A stretch of DNA of 39,255 nucleotides, from assembly GCA_021776055.1 (NCBI GenBank), contig JAJFGP010000182.1:1-39255 (forward strand), given 5' to 3'. Of this stretch, positions 7,896 to 15,640 are shown one piece after another (position 1 is the first letter of the stretch; the number at the start of each line of letters is the position of its first letter). The stretch is from Kiloniellaceae bacterium (GTDB lineage Bacteria > Pseudomonadota > Alphaproteobacteria > Kiloniellales > J153). The position numbers and the translations under genes are program-made. The notes beneath the pieces were generated by a model, which was not told the origin of the DNA, searched no databases, and saw only the letters and a list, made by a program, of their open reading frames with translations.

Positions 7896-8767
7896 GCCAT
7901 AGTCCGACCCAGGACAGGCGCCGCGGCAACCCACCACGTTGACCTTTGCTCTCCGATCATAGCGGCGGCGGCGCGCGCCGACGCCGGATCGGCATAGAGA
8001 CCAAAGCATGTCGCCCCGCTTCCCGACATACGGGCCAGGAGACAGCCATCGGTCGCCTGGAGCACCGCCAGCACATCGTCGATCTCGGGCGTCAAGCATC
8101 GCGCCGCCGGTTCCAAATCGTTGCGGTACATAGCCAGCCGCGCCGCTAGGTCCGTGGCCTCGGCAATCGGCTCGGTCCAAGGCTGCGGCGGCGAAAAATT
8201 ACCCTCGCGGGCGGCAAAGACGGCGCCGGTCGCCAATGCTCGGCCCGGATTAGCCAAAACCAGCCAAACCGGCGGCAGGTCCGGCACCGGGGCGATACGC
8301 TCGCCAATTCCTGAAACATAGCTGGGTCCGCCGGCCAGGCAGACCGGCACATCGGCGCCGAGGCCAAGGCCAACCTCGCTCAACAACGCCGCATCGCCGG
8401 CGCCCCAGAATTCAACCAGACCGAGGAGCGTAGCCGCCGCGTCGGCAGAGCCACCGCCAATACCGGCCGCAACGGGCAGGTGCTTATCCAGACGGATATG
8501 GGCGCCATCGGCAATGCCAAGGCGCCCCCGAAGCGACCGCGCCGCGCGCAGCACCAGGTTGTCCTCGTCCGCACTTCCGGTTGCGGCAATCGCCGGCGCG
8601 AATGGACCCGTTATCGAGAGTGTTAGGTCGGCGGCGGGGGTAAACTCCAACGTGTCACCGACTCCGGCGAAGGCCACCAAGCTTTCCAACTCGTGATAGC
8701 CGTCGGCACGGCGTCCAGTGATATGGAGGGTCAGGTTGACCTTGGCCCAGGCGAGGCACCGGTGCAT
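7892..8767 (-). CDS. ispE: 4-diphosphocytidyl-2-C-methyl-D-erythritol kinase
   Basis: IspE phosphorylates CDP-ME to CDP-ME 2-phosphate in the MEP isoprenoid pathway, using ATP, in the cytoplasm. The 291-residue length is typical. The GHMP-kinase ATP-binding loop is PVAAGIGGGSADA at residues 98-110. The N-terminal AKVNLTLHITGRRADGYHELESL (about 8-30) carries the conserved Lys9 and substrate-binding residues. GADVPVCLAGG and the late RMSGSGATCFGLY segment are also family hallmarks. It starts 31 bases after the stop of the TPR lipoprotein gene on the same strand, so the two are likely co-transcribed. Isoprenoid supply fits with hopanoid and quinone metabolism elsewhere in the window. Confidence 0.96.
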   Translation of the reverse strand: MHRCLAWAKVNLTLHITGRRADGYHELESLVAFAGVGDTLEFTPAADLTLSITGPFAPAIAATGSADEDNLVLRAARSLRGRLGIADGAHIRLDKHLPVAAGIGGGSADAAATLLGLVEFWGAGDAALLSEVGLGLGADVPVCLAGGPSYVSGIGERIAPVPDLPPVWLVLANPGRALATGAVFAAREGNFSPPQPWTEPIAEATDLAARLAMYRNDLEPAARCLTPEIDDVLAVLQATDGCLLARMSGSGATCFGLYADPASARAAAAMIGEQRSTWWVAAAPVLGRTMA

Positions 8768-8798
8768 CGGGGCGATTATCTAGTGCGCATCGGCAAGA

Positions 8799-10565
8799 TC
8801 AGATGTCTTTTCCTGAATCTTTCAGGCCGTTTTGAATCTTACCTTCGATTGTCGGCACCGTGTCCACCTCGGGCTCCAGGCTCAAGGCACGGCGCCACTG
8901 GAAGCGTGCCTCTTGGTGGCGGCCGACGCGCCAGTAGATGTCGCCCAGGTGGTCGTTGATGACCGGGTCTTGCGGCCGCAGTTCGACAGCGCGTTCCAGA
9001 AATTGCACCCCTTCCTGATACTCGCCAAGGCGGTAGTGAACCCAACCCAGGCTGTCGACGATGAAACCGTCATCGGGGCGCAACTCAACAGCGCGCGCAA
9101 GCATGCTTTTGGCTTTGTCGAGATTGAGCTTTTTCTCGACCCATGAGTACGCCAGGTAGTTGAGGACAAATGGCTGGTCGGGCTCGAGTTCCAGGGCGAA
9201 CAGCAAATCCTTCTCCGCCCGCGACCATTTCGACAGCCGCTCGAGGGCGATGCCACGGAAGTAAAAAAGGCTCCAGTGACGGCGATCCGGTGCGTCAAGG
9301 CGCGCCTCCGCGCGGTCATAGGCCGAGGCCGCCTCTGCAAAACGCTCCTTGCTGCGAAACAGGTTGCCAAGACGGTACAAAGGCTCAAAGCGCGCCGGGC
9401 GGGCGACCGCCAACCTTTCAAGCTCCACCGCCGCCTCGTCTACCCGCTCCAAGGTCTCCAATTCCTCGGCAATACGTAGCCCGGCCATCCAGGAGAATGG
9501 CGATTGGGTCGGAATTTCCCGGTAGACGGCAATGGCGTCGGCACCGCGCCCTTGGCCTTGCAGCACTTCGCCAACGAGAATGCGCGCAATCTCGAAATCC
9601 GACTTCAGCCACAAAGCCAGATGCGCATGCACCAAGGCAATCTCTTCCGCCCGCTCTTGCGAGAGCAGACTGGCCAGGTTGAACAGGGCCTCCGCCATAC
9701 CTTCTGCCGGCGTGGCGACCGATGGTTGCGGCTTGCCGCCGGTCGCAAGGCGCTCAAGGGCAACCTCGAACAATGTCGAATCCGGGGTGCGTTCGAGCAT
9801 GCTTCGGTAAAGTTCCGCGGCGCGGTCCACATCGCCTATGCGTTCGAAGAAATTGCCGACGACCCAGGCCAAACGCAGGGTCGGCCTGCCGCTGGCCTCA
9901 AGGACTTCCTCATAAGCAACCTTCGCCGCATCTACCTTCCCGGCCACATCGTTGATCAGCGCCACGTGCAGACTGTAGAACACACCGAAGCCATTGCGAT
10001 TACGCAACGGCGCCGCACGCTCGATAGCCGCATCGAGATCGCCCTTGGCAACCTGCACCCAGGACAACAAAAGCGGTGCGGTAACCGTATTCAGGCCCTT
10101 TTCCGGCAACTGAGTAAGGAAATCCTCCGCCTCGTCCATGGCCCCGCGCGCGGCGGCATCGACGGTAAGGGTAAGGCCAGCCAATCCTTGATCCGGATTC
10201 GCCGAGCCGATGCGCCGCGCCAACTCCACCGCCTCGGGCCGGCGCCCGTCCGCCGCGTTGAGCACGAAGGCGCGCTCGAGAAGTTGCTCGTTTTCCGGGT
10301 CCGAGGCCAGCGCCTGCAGCATATAGTCCGCGGCGCTCGATATATCTTGCTGGCGCCCGGCATGAAGGCCGGCCAAATAAGCTCCGAACGGCGAACTCGG
10401 CTGCGCGGTAGCGTCCGTGCTCACATCGCTGGACGCCGCGGCGAGACGAAGGATGGGGGGGGGTGGCGGCGACTCGGCAGCAAGCTCGGTAATCTCGGCA
10501 CACCCGGGAAGCAGCATGACCGCGCCCATCAATACCGACCATGCCGTATACATCTTGGACCGCAC
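8799..10565 (-). CDS. Tetratricopeptide-repeat lipoprotein
   Basis: A 588-residue protein with a lipoprotein signal peptide and lipobox (VMLLPGC, Cys at residue 22), followed by a Pro-rich linker and TPR-type helical repeats over most of its length. The clearest repeats are near the C-terminus (ALELEPDQPFVLNYLAYSW, AVELRPDDGFIVDSLGWVHY, AVELRPQDPVINDHLGDIYW). The GTG start at 10565 is well supported by AAGGAGGG seven bases upstream; an ATG four codons later is the alternative. It is probably anchored in a membrane facing the periplasm and acts as a protein-protein scaffold. It sits directly upstream of ispE, but nothing in the protein points to isoprenoid metabolism. Specific partners are unknown. 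Confidence 0.85.
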   Translation of the reverse strand: MRSKMYTAWSVLMGAVMLLPGCAEITELAAESPPPPPILRLAAASSDVSTDATAQPSSPFGAYLAGLHAGRQQDISSAADYMLQALASDPENEQLLERAFVLNAADGRRPEAVELARRIGSANPDQGLAGLTLTVDAAARGAMDEAEDFLTQLPEKGLNTVTAPLLLSWVQVAKGDLDAAIERAAPLRNRNGFGVFYSLHVALINDVAGKVDAAKVAYEEVLEASGRPTLRLAWVVGNFFERIGDVDRAAELYRSMLERTPDSTLFEVALERLATGGKPQPSVATPAEGMAEALFNLASLLSQERAEEIALVHAHLALWLKSDFEIARILVGEVLQGQGRGADAIAVYREIPTQSPFSWMAGLRIAEELETLERVDEAAVELERLAVARPARFEPLYRLGNLFRSKERFAEAASAYDRAEARLDAPDRRHWSLFYFRGIALERLSKWSRAEKDLLFALELEPDQPFVLNYLAYSWVEKKLNLDKAKSMLARAVELRPDDGFIVDSLGWVHYRLGEYQEGVQFLERAVELRPQDPVINDHLGDIYWRVGRHQEARFQWRRALSLEPEVDTVPTIEGKIQNGLKDSGKDI

Positions 10566-10710
10566 TAATCTGCCCTCCTTCGGGCTTATCTAAGCGCCGT
10601 TGCCCGCCCACAGCAACGGGCGAATCTGCTCTTGGCGGCTGCTTTCCCCCAAATTGATACGCCACGCCCGTGCAAGCAAGGGCGAAGCGGCCTCCTAAAG
10701 CCGGTTATCC

Positions 10711-12363
10711 CTACATATTGGGATAGTTCGGCCCCCCGCCACCTTCCGGCGTTACCCAGGTGATGTTTTGCTCCGGATCTTTGATATCGCAGGTTTTACA
10801 GTGCACGCAGTTCTGGGCGTTGATCTGTAGCCGCGCGTTGCCGCCGTCCGCATCGCGAATAATCTCGTATACTCCCGCCGGGCAATAACGCTGCTCCGGC
10901 GCGTCATACAGCGCCAGATTGTGCGCCACCGGCACATTCGGGTCGGTCAGGCGCAAGTGAACCTGCTGATCTTCTTCATGGTTCGTGCCCGAAAGGAAGA
11001 CCGACGAGGGTTTGTCGAAACTGACAACCCCGTCCGGCTTCGGATAGTCGATTTTCGGGGCCTCGGCGGCCGGCCGTAGGCTGCGGTGGTCGGGCTCGCT
11101 ATGGCGCAAAGTCCACGGCGCGCGGCCACCCAGCAACTTGAGATCGAGGCCGGCATAAAGCATGGAACCATAGAGGCCCCAGCGAGCAAAGGCGGGGCGG
11201 AAGTTACGCGCTTTGTGCAATTCCTCGTAAATCCAAGATCCACGCACTTTCTCCGGATAGCTCGCCAGTTCGCCGTATCCCGCATCGCCGGTCGAAAGGG
11301 CCTCATAGACCGACTCGGCGGCCAGCATGCCGCTTTTGAGGGCATTGTGGCTGCCCTTGATCTTGGGCACGTTGAGCATGCCCGCGGCACAGCCAAGCAA
11401 AAGCCCGCCGGGGAAGACCAGTTTCGGCAAGGCTTGCACCCCGCCCTCGTTGAGGGCGCGGGCGCCGTAGGCAATACGCTTGCCGCCGGCGAACATGGGC
11501 CGAATCGCCGGGTGCGTCTTAAAGCGCTGGAACTCGTCGAACGGCGATAGGTGCGGGTTCTTGTAATCCAAGCCGATCACATAGCCGATCGCCGCCTGGT
11601 TATCCTCCAAGTGATAAATGAAGGAGCCGCCCCAGGTCCGGCGGTCCATCGGCCAGCCCGCGGTGTGCATGACCAGGCCCTGGCGGTGCTGCGCCGGATC
11701 CAGCTGCCAAAGCTCCTTGAGGCCAATGCCATAGGTCTGCGGGTCCGCGTCCTCGCGCAGCGAGAAGCGTTGCATCAGGGTCTTGCTCAGCGACCCCCGG
11801 CAGCCCTCGCCAAACAGCGTATATTTGGCGCGCAGTTCCATGCCGGGCTGATAGGTCTCTTTTTTCGTGCCGTCCTTGGCTACCCCCATATCGCCGGTAG
11901 CCACACCGCAGACACGCCCGGCATCGTCGTAGAGGACCTCAGCGGCGGCAAAGCCGGGAAAAACCTCCACGCCCAGCGCCTCCGCCTGCTCGCCCAACCA
12001 GCGACACAGGTTGCCCAGCGAGACGATGTAGTTGCCGTGATTCTGGAACTGCGCCGGCATCAACCCGACGGGCAAGCCGTAGGCCCGCGTCGCCGTGAGC
12101 AGCTTGAATTTATCCTCGCCCACCGGCGTGTTCAGCGGTGCGCCCTTGTCCTTCCAGTCGGGGATGAGCTCGTCCAGGGCGCGCGGCTCGAAGACGGCGC
12201 CGGAGAGAATGTGGGCGCCTACCTCGGAGCCCTTTTCCAGCACGCAGACGGAGATCTCGTGGCCACCCTCAGCGGCCAGTTGCCGCAGCCGGATCGCCGC
12301 TGCCAGGCCCGATGGTCCGGCGCCGACGATCACGACGTCGTAATCCATTGACTCCCGTTCCAT
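10711..12363 (-). CDS. Electron transfer flavoprotein-ubiquinone oxidoreductase (ETF-QO)
   Basis: A 550-residue membrane-associated flavo-iron-sulfur enzyme that passes electrons from ETF (fatty acid, amino acid and choline oxidation) to the quinone pool. The N-terminus holds the FAD-binding VVIVGAGPSGLAAAIRLRQL. Central segments such as GSEVGAHILSGAVFEPRAL and FPGGLLLGCAAGMLNVPKIKG are characteristic. The C-terminus has the [4Fe-4S] ligands: a Cys in RYCPAGVYE and the cluster CVHCKTC at 519-525. The start at 12363 keeps the ERESM leader seen in related alphaproteobacterial enzymes; an ATG at 12348 is the alternative. The RquA-like methyltransferase lies 155 bases upstream on the same strand, with an unusual AT repeat between them. 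Confidence 0.96.
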   Translation of the reverse strand: MERESMDYDVVIVGAGPSGLAAAIRLRQLAAEGGHEISVCVLEKGSEVGAHILSGAVFEPRALDELIPDWKDKGAPLNTPVGEDKFKLLTATRAYGLPVGLMPAQFQNHGNYIVSLGNLCRWLGEQAEALGVEVFPGFAAAEVLYDDAGRVCGVATGDMGVAKDGTKKETYQPGMELRAKYTLFGEGCRGSLSKTLMQRFSLREDADPQTYGIGLKELWQLDPAQHRQGLVMHTAGWPMDRRTWGGSFIYHLEDNQAAIGYVIGLDYKNPHLSPFDEFQRFKTHPAIRPMFAGGKRIAYGARALNEGGVQALPKLVFPGGLLLGCAAGMLNVPKIKGSHNALKSGMLAAESVYEALSTGDAGYGELASYPEKVRGSWIYEELHKARNFRPAFARWGLYGSMLYAGLDLKLLGGRAPWTLRHSEPDHRSLRPAAEAPKIDYPKPDGVVSFDKPSSVFLSGTNHEEDQQVHLRLTDPNVPVAHNLALYDAPEQRYCPAGVYEIIRDADGGNARLQINAQNCVHCKTCDIKDPEQNITWVTPEGGGGPNYPNM

Positions 12364-12472
12364 GGCTCCGGCCCCCCGCTGTCATCGCCAGCCAGCCCCC
12401 GGCTGGGTGCGAGCGCCTAGACATAGTACAGATGATAGGCCACAGCCAACGCGAATCCATCGCGTGGGGCGG

Positions 12473-12502
12473 GTATATATTGAGTATATATTGAGTATAT
12501 AT
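12473..12502. repeat. Three copies of GTATATAT at 11-bp spacing
   Basis: GTATATAT begins at 12473, 12484 and 12495, with TTGA between copies, giving an 11-bp tandem period. The first two units are identical (GTATATATTGA) and the third ends in CGG. The tract is AT-rich in a GC-rich setting and lies 110 bases upstream of the ETF-QO start and 17 bases downstream of the methyltransferase stop. Repeats one helical turn apart suggest an operator or a bendable promoter element. No known regulator is assigned. Confidence 0.85.
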
Positions 12503-12518
12503 CGGGTGTATTCGCGGT

Positions 12519-13241
12519 CTAGATCAGGCGACTCGCGACGGTTTTTTGATACATACCGGCGAAATAGGTTTGCTTGGACCAGGAGAATGCCTCCGGCTCG
12601 CCGGCAAAATCGCTGACCTCGCGGCCCCACAGGGCCTTGGCGAACGGCTCCAGGGTTTCGAATACCAGATTCATGACGGGTTTCAGGGGGTGTGCTCCGT
12701 GCGGCCGATGGTAGTCGACGAAAATGACCTTGCCGCCGGGGACGACACTGCCCAGCAGGGCGTCGATGACCTTGCGCTTATAAGCATCCGGCAACTCGTG
12801 CAGCAGGAAGAAGCAGCACACGGCATCATAGTCACCGCCTAGATTGGCGGCATCGCGAACGCAGGCCCGCGCATTCGGAAACGGCTTCAGCTTGCGCCGG
12901 CAATTGGCAACTTGCAAAGGTGCTACGTCCGCCACGTGTAGGGTGCCGGCCGGGCCCACATGAGCGGCAAGGCGCGGCGAGAAATCGCCATAGACGCAGG
13001 CCGGCTGCAACACGCGCGTACCGGGCAACACCTCGGCCAAGGTGGCGCGCAGAAGCTTGCGATAGTTACCCCACAAGATCGCCGAGACAATCCAGGGCCG
13101 ATCGAGCAAGAGCAGATTGCGCGGGTTCAGATAGGCCCACGAATAAACCTCTTCGAGATAGGCTGGGACGCCGGGGACGATTTCCCGCAAACGCAGCGAC
13201 GGGTGCCCGGCCCTATCGATTGCAAGGGGCTTGTCGGTCAT
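12519..13241 (-). CDS. RquA-like SAM-dependent methyltransferase family protein
   Basis: A 240-residue protein from the ATG at 13241, which has an AGGGGGG-type ribosome binding site about ten bases upstream; the open frame extends to 13358. It resembles RquA, which converts ubiquinone to rhodoquinone using SAM. Family-like features are YLEEVYSWAYLNP, IVSAILWGNYRKL, the atypical nucleotide-binding segment ACVYGDFSP (81-89) where methyltransferases usually have DxGxGxG, VDYHRPHGAHPLKP, and LEPFAKALW. It could instead belong to a sister group of UbiE-like methyltransferases that do not make rhodoquinone; the sequence alone does not settle this. It lies upstream of ETF-QO and behind an FNR-type box, both compatible with low-oxygen quinone chemistry. 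No gene symbol is given because of this ambiguity. Confidence 0.6.
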   Translation of the reverse strand: MTDKPLAIDRAGHPSLRLREIVPGVPAYLEEVYSWAYLNPRNLLLLDRPWIVSAILWGNYRKLLRATLAEVLPGTRVLQPACVYGDFSPRLAAHVGPAGTLHVADVAPLQVANCRRKLKPFPNARACVRDAANLGGDYDAVCCFFLLHELPDAYKRKVIDALLGSVVPGGKVIFVDYHRPHGAHPLKPVMNLVFETLEPFAKALWGREVSDFAGEPEAFSWSKQTYFAGMYQKTVASRLI

Positions 13242-13353
13242 TGTGCTGTGCCCCCCTGCCAGGCTGATTGAAAAAGCTTTCTCGCGGCGGTGCTTCATCA
13301 TGTACCAGATTGCAGTGACGGTCGATGCGGAACATGTTGGCCTCGCCCCCTTC

Positions 13354-13411
13354 GCCATACCGCCTCATATTTAGTGTCAAAAAGCGTTTGCGTGGCAATG
13401 ATGTAGATCAA
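13354..13411 (-). promoter_or_regulatory. FNR/FixK-type box with candidate promoter upstream of the RquA-like gene
   Basis: On the minus strand 13411-13398 reads TTGATCTACATCAT, nine of ten specified bases of TTGAT-N4-ATCAA. Downstream are TTGACA (13380-13375) and TATGGC (13359-13354) as possible -35 and -10 elements, with a short 15-base spacer. The box centre would be near -58, close to the class I activator position. The implied leader to the ATG at 13241 is about 105 bases. The box is clear; the promoter elements are tentative. Confidence 0.5.
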
Positions 13412-13504
13412 GGGTCCGTTGTCCATGCGCCACGCAATTCGACATCGACAGCATAAAGCCCGCACTCAATCCCGTCCTCGGACAAGACGTTCTTTCAGAC
13501 TCGA

Positions 13505-14071
13505 TCACTCGGTCAATATCGGACGCAGATCAACTTCGCGGTGGACGAGATTGTAGTGGCACTCGATACAGGTTTCCTTGTTCTTGAGGGCATTGGTATG
13601 GGCCTTTTGCCCGCGCTTACGTTTCGGCTTGATCTCGGTTTCGATGTGGCAGGTCCGGCAGGGGGCGCTGTCGTATTCCATCAGCGCGTCACGCACGCTG
13701 TATGCCTTTTTGCCGATGGGCGTCACCTCAGCCGGAAAGCGCGCCCTCTTGATATCCCGGGGGCGGCCCAAAAGGTCGGTTCCGTCCAGGTAATGGGTGA
13801 AGACAAAGGCCGAATTCACCAATCCCGTGGCCACATGACAGTCGACGCAAAGGGCATCGCCGCCTTCTGGCGTCGCGGGGTGCCGTTTGGATGGCGAGTT
13901 TGCCTCACGAAAATCGTATTCCGAGTTGGTATGGCAGCCGAGGCACGCGAACTGGCTGGCAACGACCGTGCGCGTAATCGGCTCAAACGCCAGCGCAATG
14001 CCGATTGCGACCGCAACCACGATAGCAGTGGTTATGGCAGCGCGTCGTGAAACAGATTTGGGAACCTGCAT
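13505..14071 (-). CDS. NapC/NirT-family tetrahaem cytochrome c (quinol dehydrogenase type)
   Basis: A 188-residue protein with one N-terminal TM anchor (about 11-30) and four CxxCH haem c sites: 43-47, 75-79, 138-142 and 168-172. This is the layout of NapC/NirT proteins, which take electrons from membrane quinol and hand them to periplasmic reductases. The start at 14071 is preferred because AAAGGCG precedes it; the open frame runs back to 14218. It follows the EB_dh-like cytochrome gene by 100 bases on the same strand, with a strong hairpin between, and is probably part of the same operon. No nitrate, nitrite or TMAO reductase catalytic subunit lies nearby, so the terminal partner is unknown. 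Confidence 0.88.
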   Translation of the reverse strand: MQVPKSVSRRAAITTAIVVAVAIGIALAFEPITRTVVASQFACLGCHTNSEYDFREANSPSKRHPATPEGGDALCVDCHVATGLVNSAFVFTHYLDGTDLLGRPRDIKRARFPAEVTPIGKKAYSVRDALMEYDSAPCRTCHIETEIKPKRKRGQKAHTNALKNKETCIECHYNLVHREVDLRPILTE

Positions 14072-14126
14072 TTCGCCTTTTCCGACTTCTGGTGGTGAAA
14101 TGGTATCAGAGGTATTGGCCAGCGGC

Positions 14127-14155
14127 ACCCGGCCGGCCACACAAACCGGCCGGGT
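14127..14155. other. GC-rich 10-bp stem hairpin between the two cytochrome genes
   Basis: ACCCGGCCGG (14127-14136) pairs perfectly with CCGGCCGGGT (14146-14155) around a nine-base loop. On the plus strand it is followed by TTTT, but no plus-strand gene ends here. In the minus-strand transcript it lies between the EB_dh-like stop (14172) and the napC-like start (14071) with no U-tract after it. It may be an mRNA stabiliser or a partial terminator that sets the ratio of the two products. Confidence 0.6.
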
Positions 14156-14171
14156 TTTATCCGCGTGACGG

Positions 14172-15500
14172 TTACTTGATCTGGACCGACTGAATGTCCG
14201 CCTCAGCACCAACTCCAACGGTCAACGGCCAGGAAACGTGGTGTCCCCGGGTCGTGATATTGTCGTCATGGACGGCGAAGCCAAAGGTATAGACGCCGCC
14301 GACCTTCATGATCTTGTCGTCCTGAGGATTGCCGGTATCCAGCTTGCGGGTCCACAGCACCGTCCACGTGCCATCCTTCCAGGTCCCTTGGACGTCGCTA
14401 TTATCGGCGGCCGAGCCCTCTGCACCCGCGCGGGTGAGGTAGTATTCAGGGATCATATCCCCTTCCTTCCAGCCGGCATTGGGATCAAAGGCGGCTGCGT
14501 TCTCCTCGGCAATGAGCGAGCTCGGCTTCGAGGTATCGCGAATCTCGTCCAAGGTCCGCGATTTGAAGCCAACCTTTGTTTCGTCGAACATGTACTTTGG
14601 CTGCTTCGCCGCCTTGTCCCAGTTTTTGCTGAACATCTTCTTGCCGGAATCGAACAAGCGGTATTCCAGCACATAGCCGTCATCGGCCATGTTAACCGGG
14701 TTCGAACGATGGCCACGCCACTGCACGAGATCGACGAAACCGCCGCTCGCCTTGATCTGCGCGATCTCCTCGGCCGATTTAGTCTTATCCCAGGACAGGT
14801 TGCTATCGCTGCGCGAGGCAGGCAGATATTTGCGAACGTCCTTCTTTTTTAGGCTCTTTCCCAGTAACGGATGTGCCTTGACGCTATCCGTCGGGGCAAG
14901 ATCCTGCATGTCGCGCATGCCATCGTGGCAGCTAAGCCAGCAGCCCTGTTCGGCGAACATGGGCACCGATCCGTCGTCGATCATCATCGACAGGCGGTCT
15001 TCATAAATGGCCGGCTGCCCCTCGCCCCACACTTTCTTGTGCAACTGCGGCCAACCGAGTGCCTTCCATTCCTTGCCATCATACTGCCAATGCGGATGCG
15101 CGCTACCGGGGTAGGGATTGCGCGTCTTCCACTGAAAGCGAAAGTACAGGTTGTCGCTATCGTGGGCAGCTTGCACCGCCAAATCGATGACCGCCTGCTT
15201 GCCCTCGATCGGATTGGGCTCCAGCCGCTGGCCGCTAACGATCAGCTCTCCGATTTCCTGTTCCTCGTCCTCGTGGCAGGAAATGCAGCTATCACCCTTC
15301 TGAGTCTTCCGGTCCGCCCGCTTGTGTTCGGAGCTTCGGAGCCACTGGTAACTGGACTGCCCAGGATAGAATAATTTCACCGTCTTTGCCGGAACGCCGG
15401 ACCAATCGTTCGGCGGCGCTGCCATCGTAGGCAACGTGAGAGTTGCCACCGAAGCAATTACCGCGCCGACGATCAAAAACCGCCAATGTGATCGTGTCAT
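14172..15500 (-). CDS. Ethylbenzene-dehydrogenase-like (EB_dh) periplasmic cytochrome
   Basis: A 442-residue exported protein. The ATG at 15500 is chosen because AGGGGAG lies eight bases upstream and a Sec signal peptide follows directly (hydrophobic core about 8-25, likely cleavage after TMAA); the frame itself extends to 15587. One classical haem c site is CISCH (72-76). A second is CWLSCH (187-192), a C-x3-CH motif, verified in the DNA (TGC TGG CTT AGC TGC CAC). The remainder, including DNLYFRFQWK and the C-terminal GGVYTFGFAVHDDN, resembles the haem-binding gamma-subunit fold of ethylbenzene and dimethylsulfide dehydrogenases. It pairs with the downstream NapC-like protein. There is no molybdenum catalytic subunit, so the electron acceptor or substrate is unknown. 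An FNR-type promoter lies upstream. Confidence 0.78.
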   Translation of the reverse strand: MTRSHWRFLIVGAVIASVATLTLPTMAAPPNDWSGVPAKTVKLFYPGQSSYQWLRSSEHKRADRKTQKGDSCISCHEDEEQEIGELIVSGQRLEPNPIEGKQAVIDLAVQAAHDSDNLYFRFQWKTRNPYPGSAHPHWQYDGKEWKALGWPQLHKKVWGEGQPAIYEDRLSMMIDDGSVPMFAEQGCWLSCHDGMRDMQDLAPTDSVKAHPLLGKSLKKKDVRKYLPASRSDSNLSWDKTKSAEEIAQIKASGGFVDLVQWRGHRSNPVNMADDGYVLEYRLFDSGKKMFSKNWDKAAKQPKYMFDETKVGFKSRTLDEIRDTSKPSSLIAEENAAAFDPNAGWKEGDMIPEYYLTRAGAEGSAADNSDVQGTWKDGTWTVLWTRKLDTGNPQDDKIMKVGGVYTFGFAVHDDNITTRGHHVSWPLTVGVGAEADIQSVQIK

Positions 15501-15555
15501 GAGATTCTCCCCTGTCACGGCCGAGCTAAGGCCGGTAAATACCAGTTTCATGACC

Positions 15556-15599
15556 TTTATATGATGGAGGTGTAGTCGAGCGGCCATGATCTAAATCAA
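15556..15599 (-). promoter_or_regulatory. FNR/FixK-type class II promoter of the cytochrome operon
   Basis: The minus strand at 15599-15586 reads TTGATTTAGATCAT, again nine of ten bases of TTGAT-N4-ATCAA. TATAAA (15561-15556) lies downstream at a distance that puts the box centre at about -42 to -44, essentially the class II FNR position (-41.5). Transcription would start near 15551, about 50 bases before the ATG at 15500 and its GGGGAG ribosome binding site. The site also lies 42 bases before the divergent uracil-DNA glycosylase gene. Confidence 0.62.
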
Positions 15600-15640
15600 C
15601 AGTCGGTTGTCGACACGAAGCGTGGTGATAGACTGGTCGC

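Noticed and set aside
9504-10568. Open frame of 354 codons antisense to the TPR lipoprotein gene
   Set aside because: Long antisense frames are frequent in GC-rich coding DNA. The minus-strand frame has a lipobox, TPR repeats and a strong ribosome binding site, while this one shows no domain.
11551-12351. Open frame of 266 codons antisense to ETF-QO
   Set aside because: ETF-QO on the other strand is unmistakable; the plus-strand product has no known motif and odd composition.
13505-15500. Nitrate or nitrite reductase operon
   Set aside because: Only the NapC-like electron carrier is present; no NapA, NapB, NirS or NrfA-like catalytic protein is encoded nearby.
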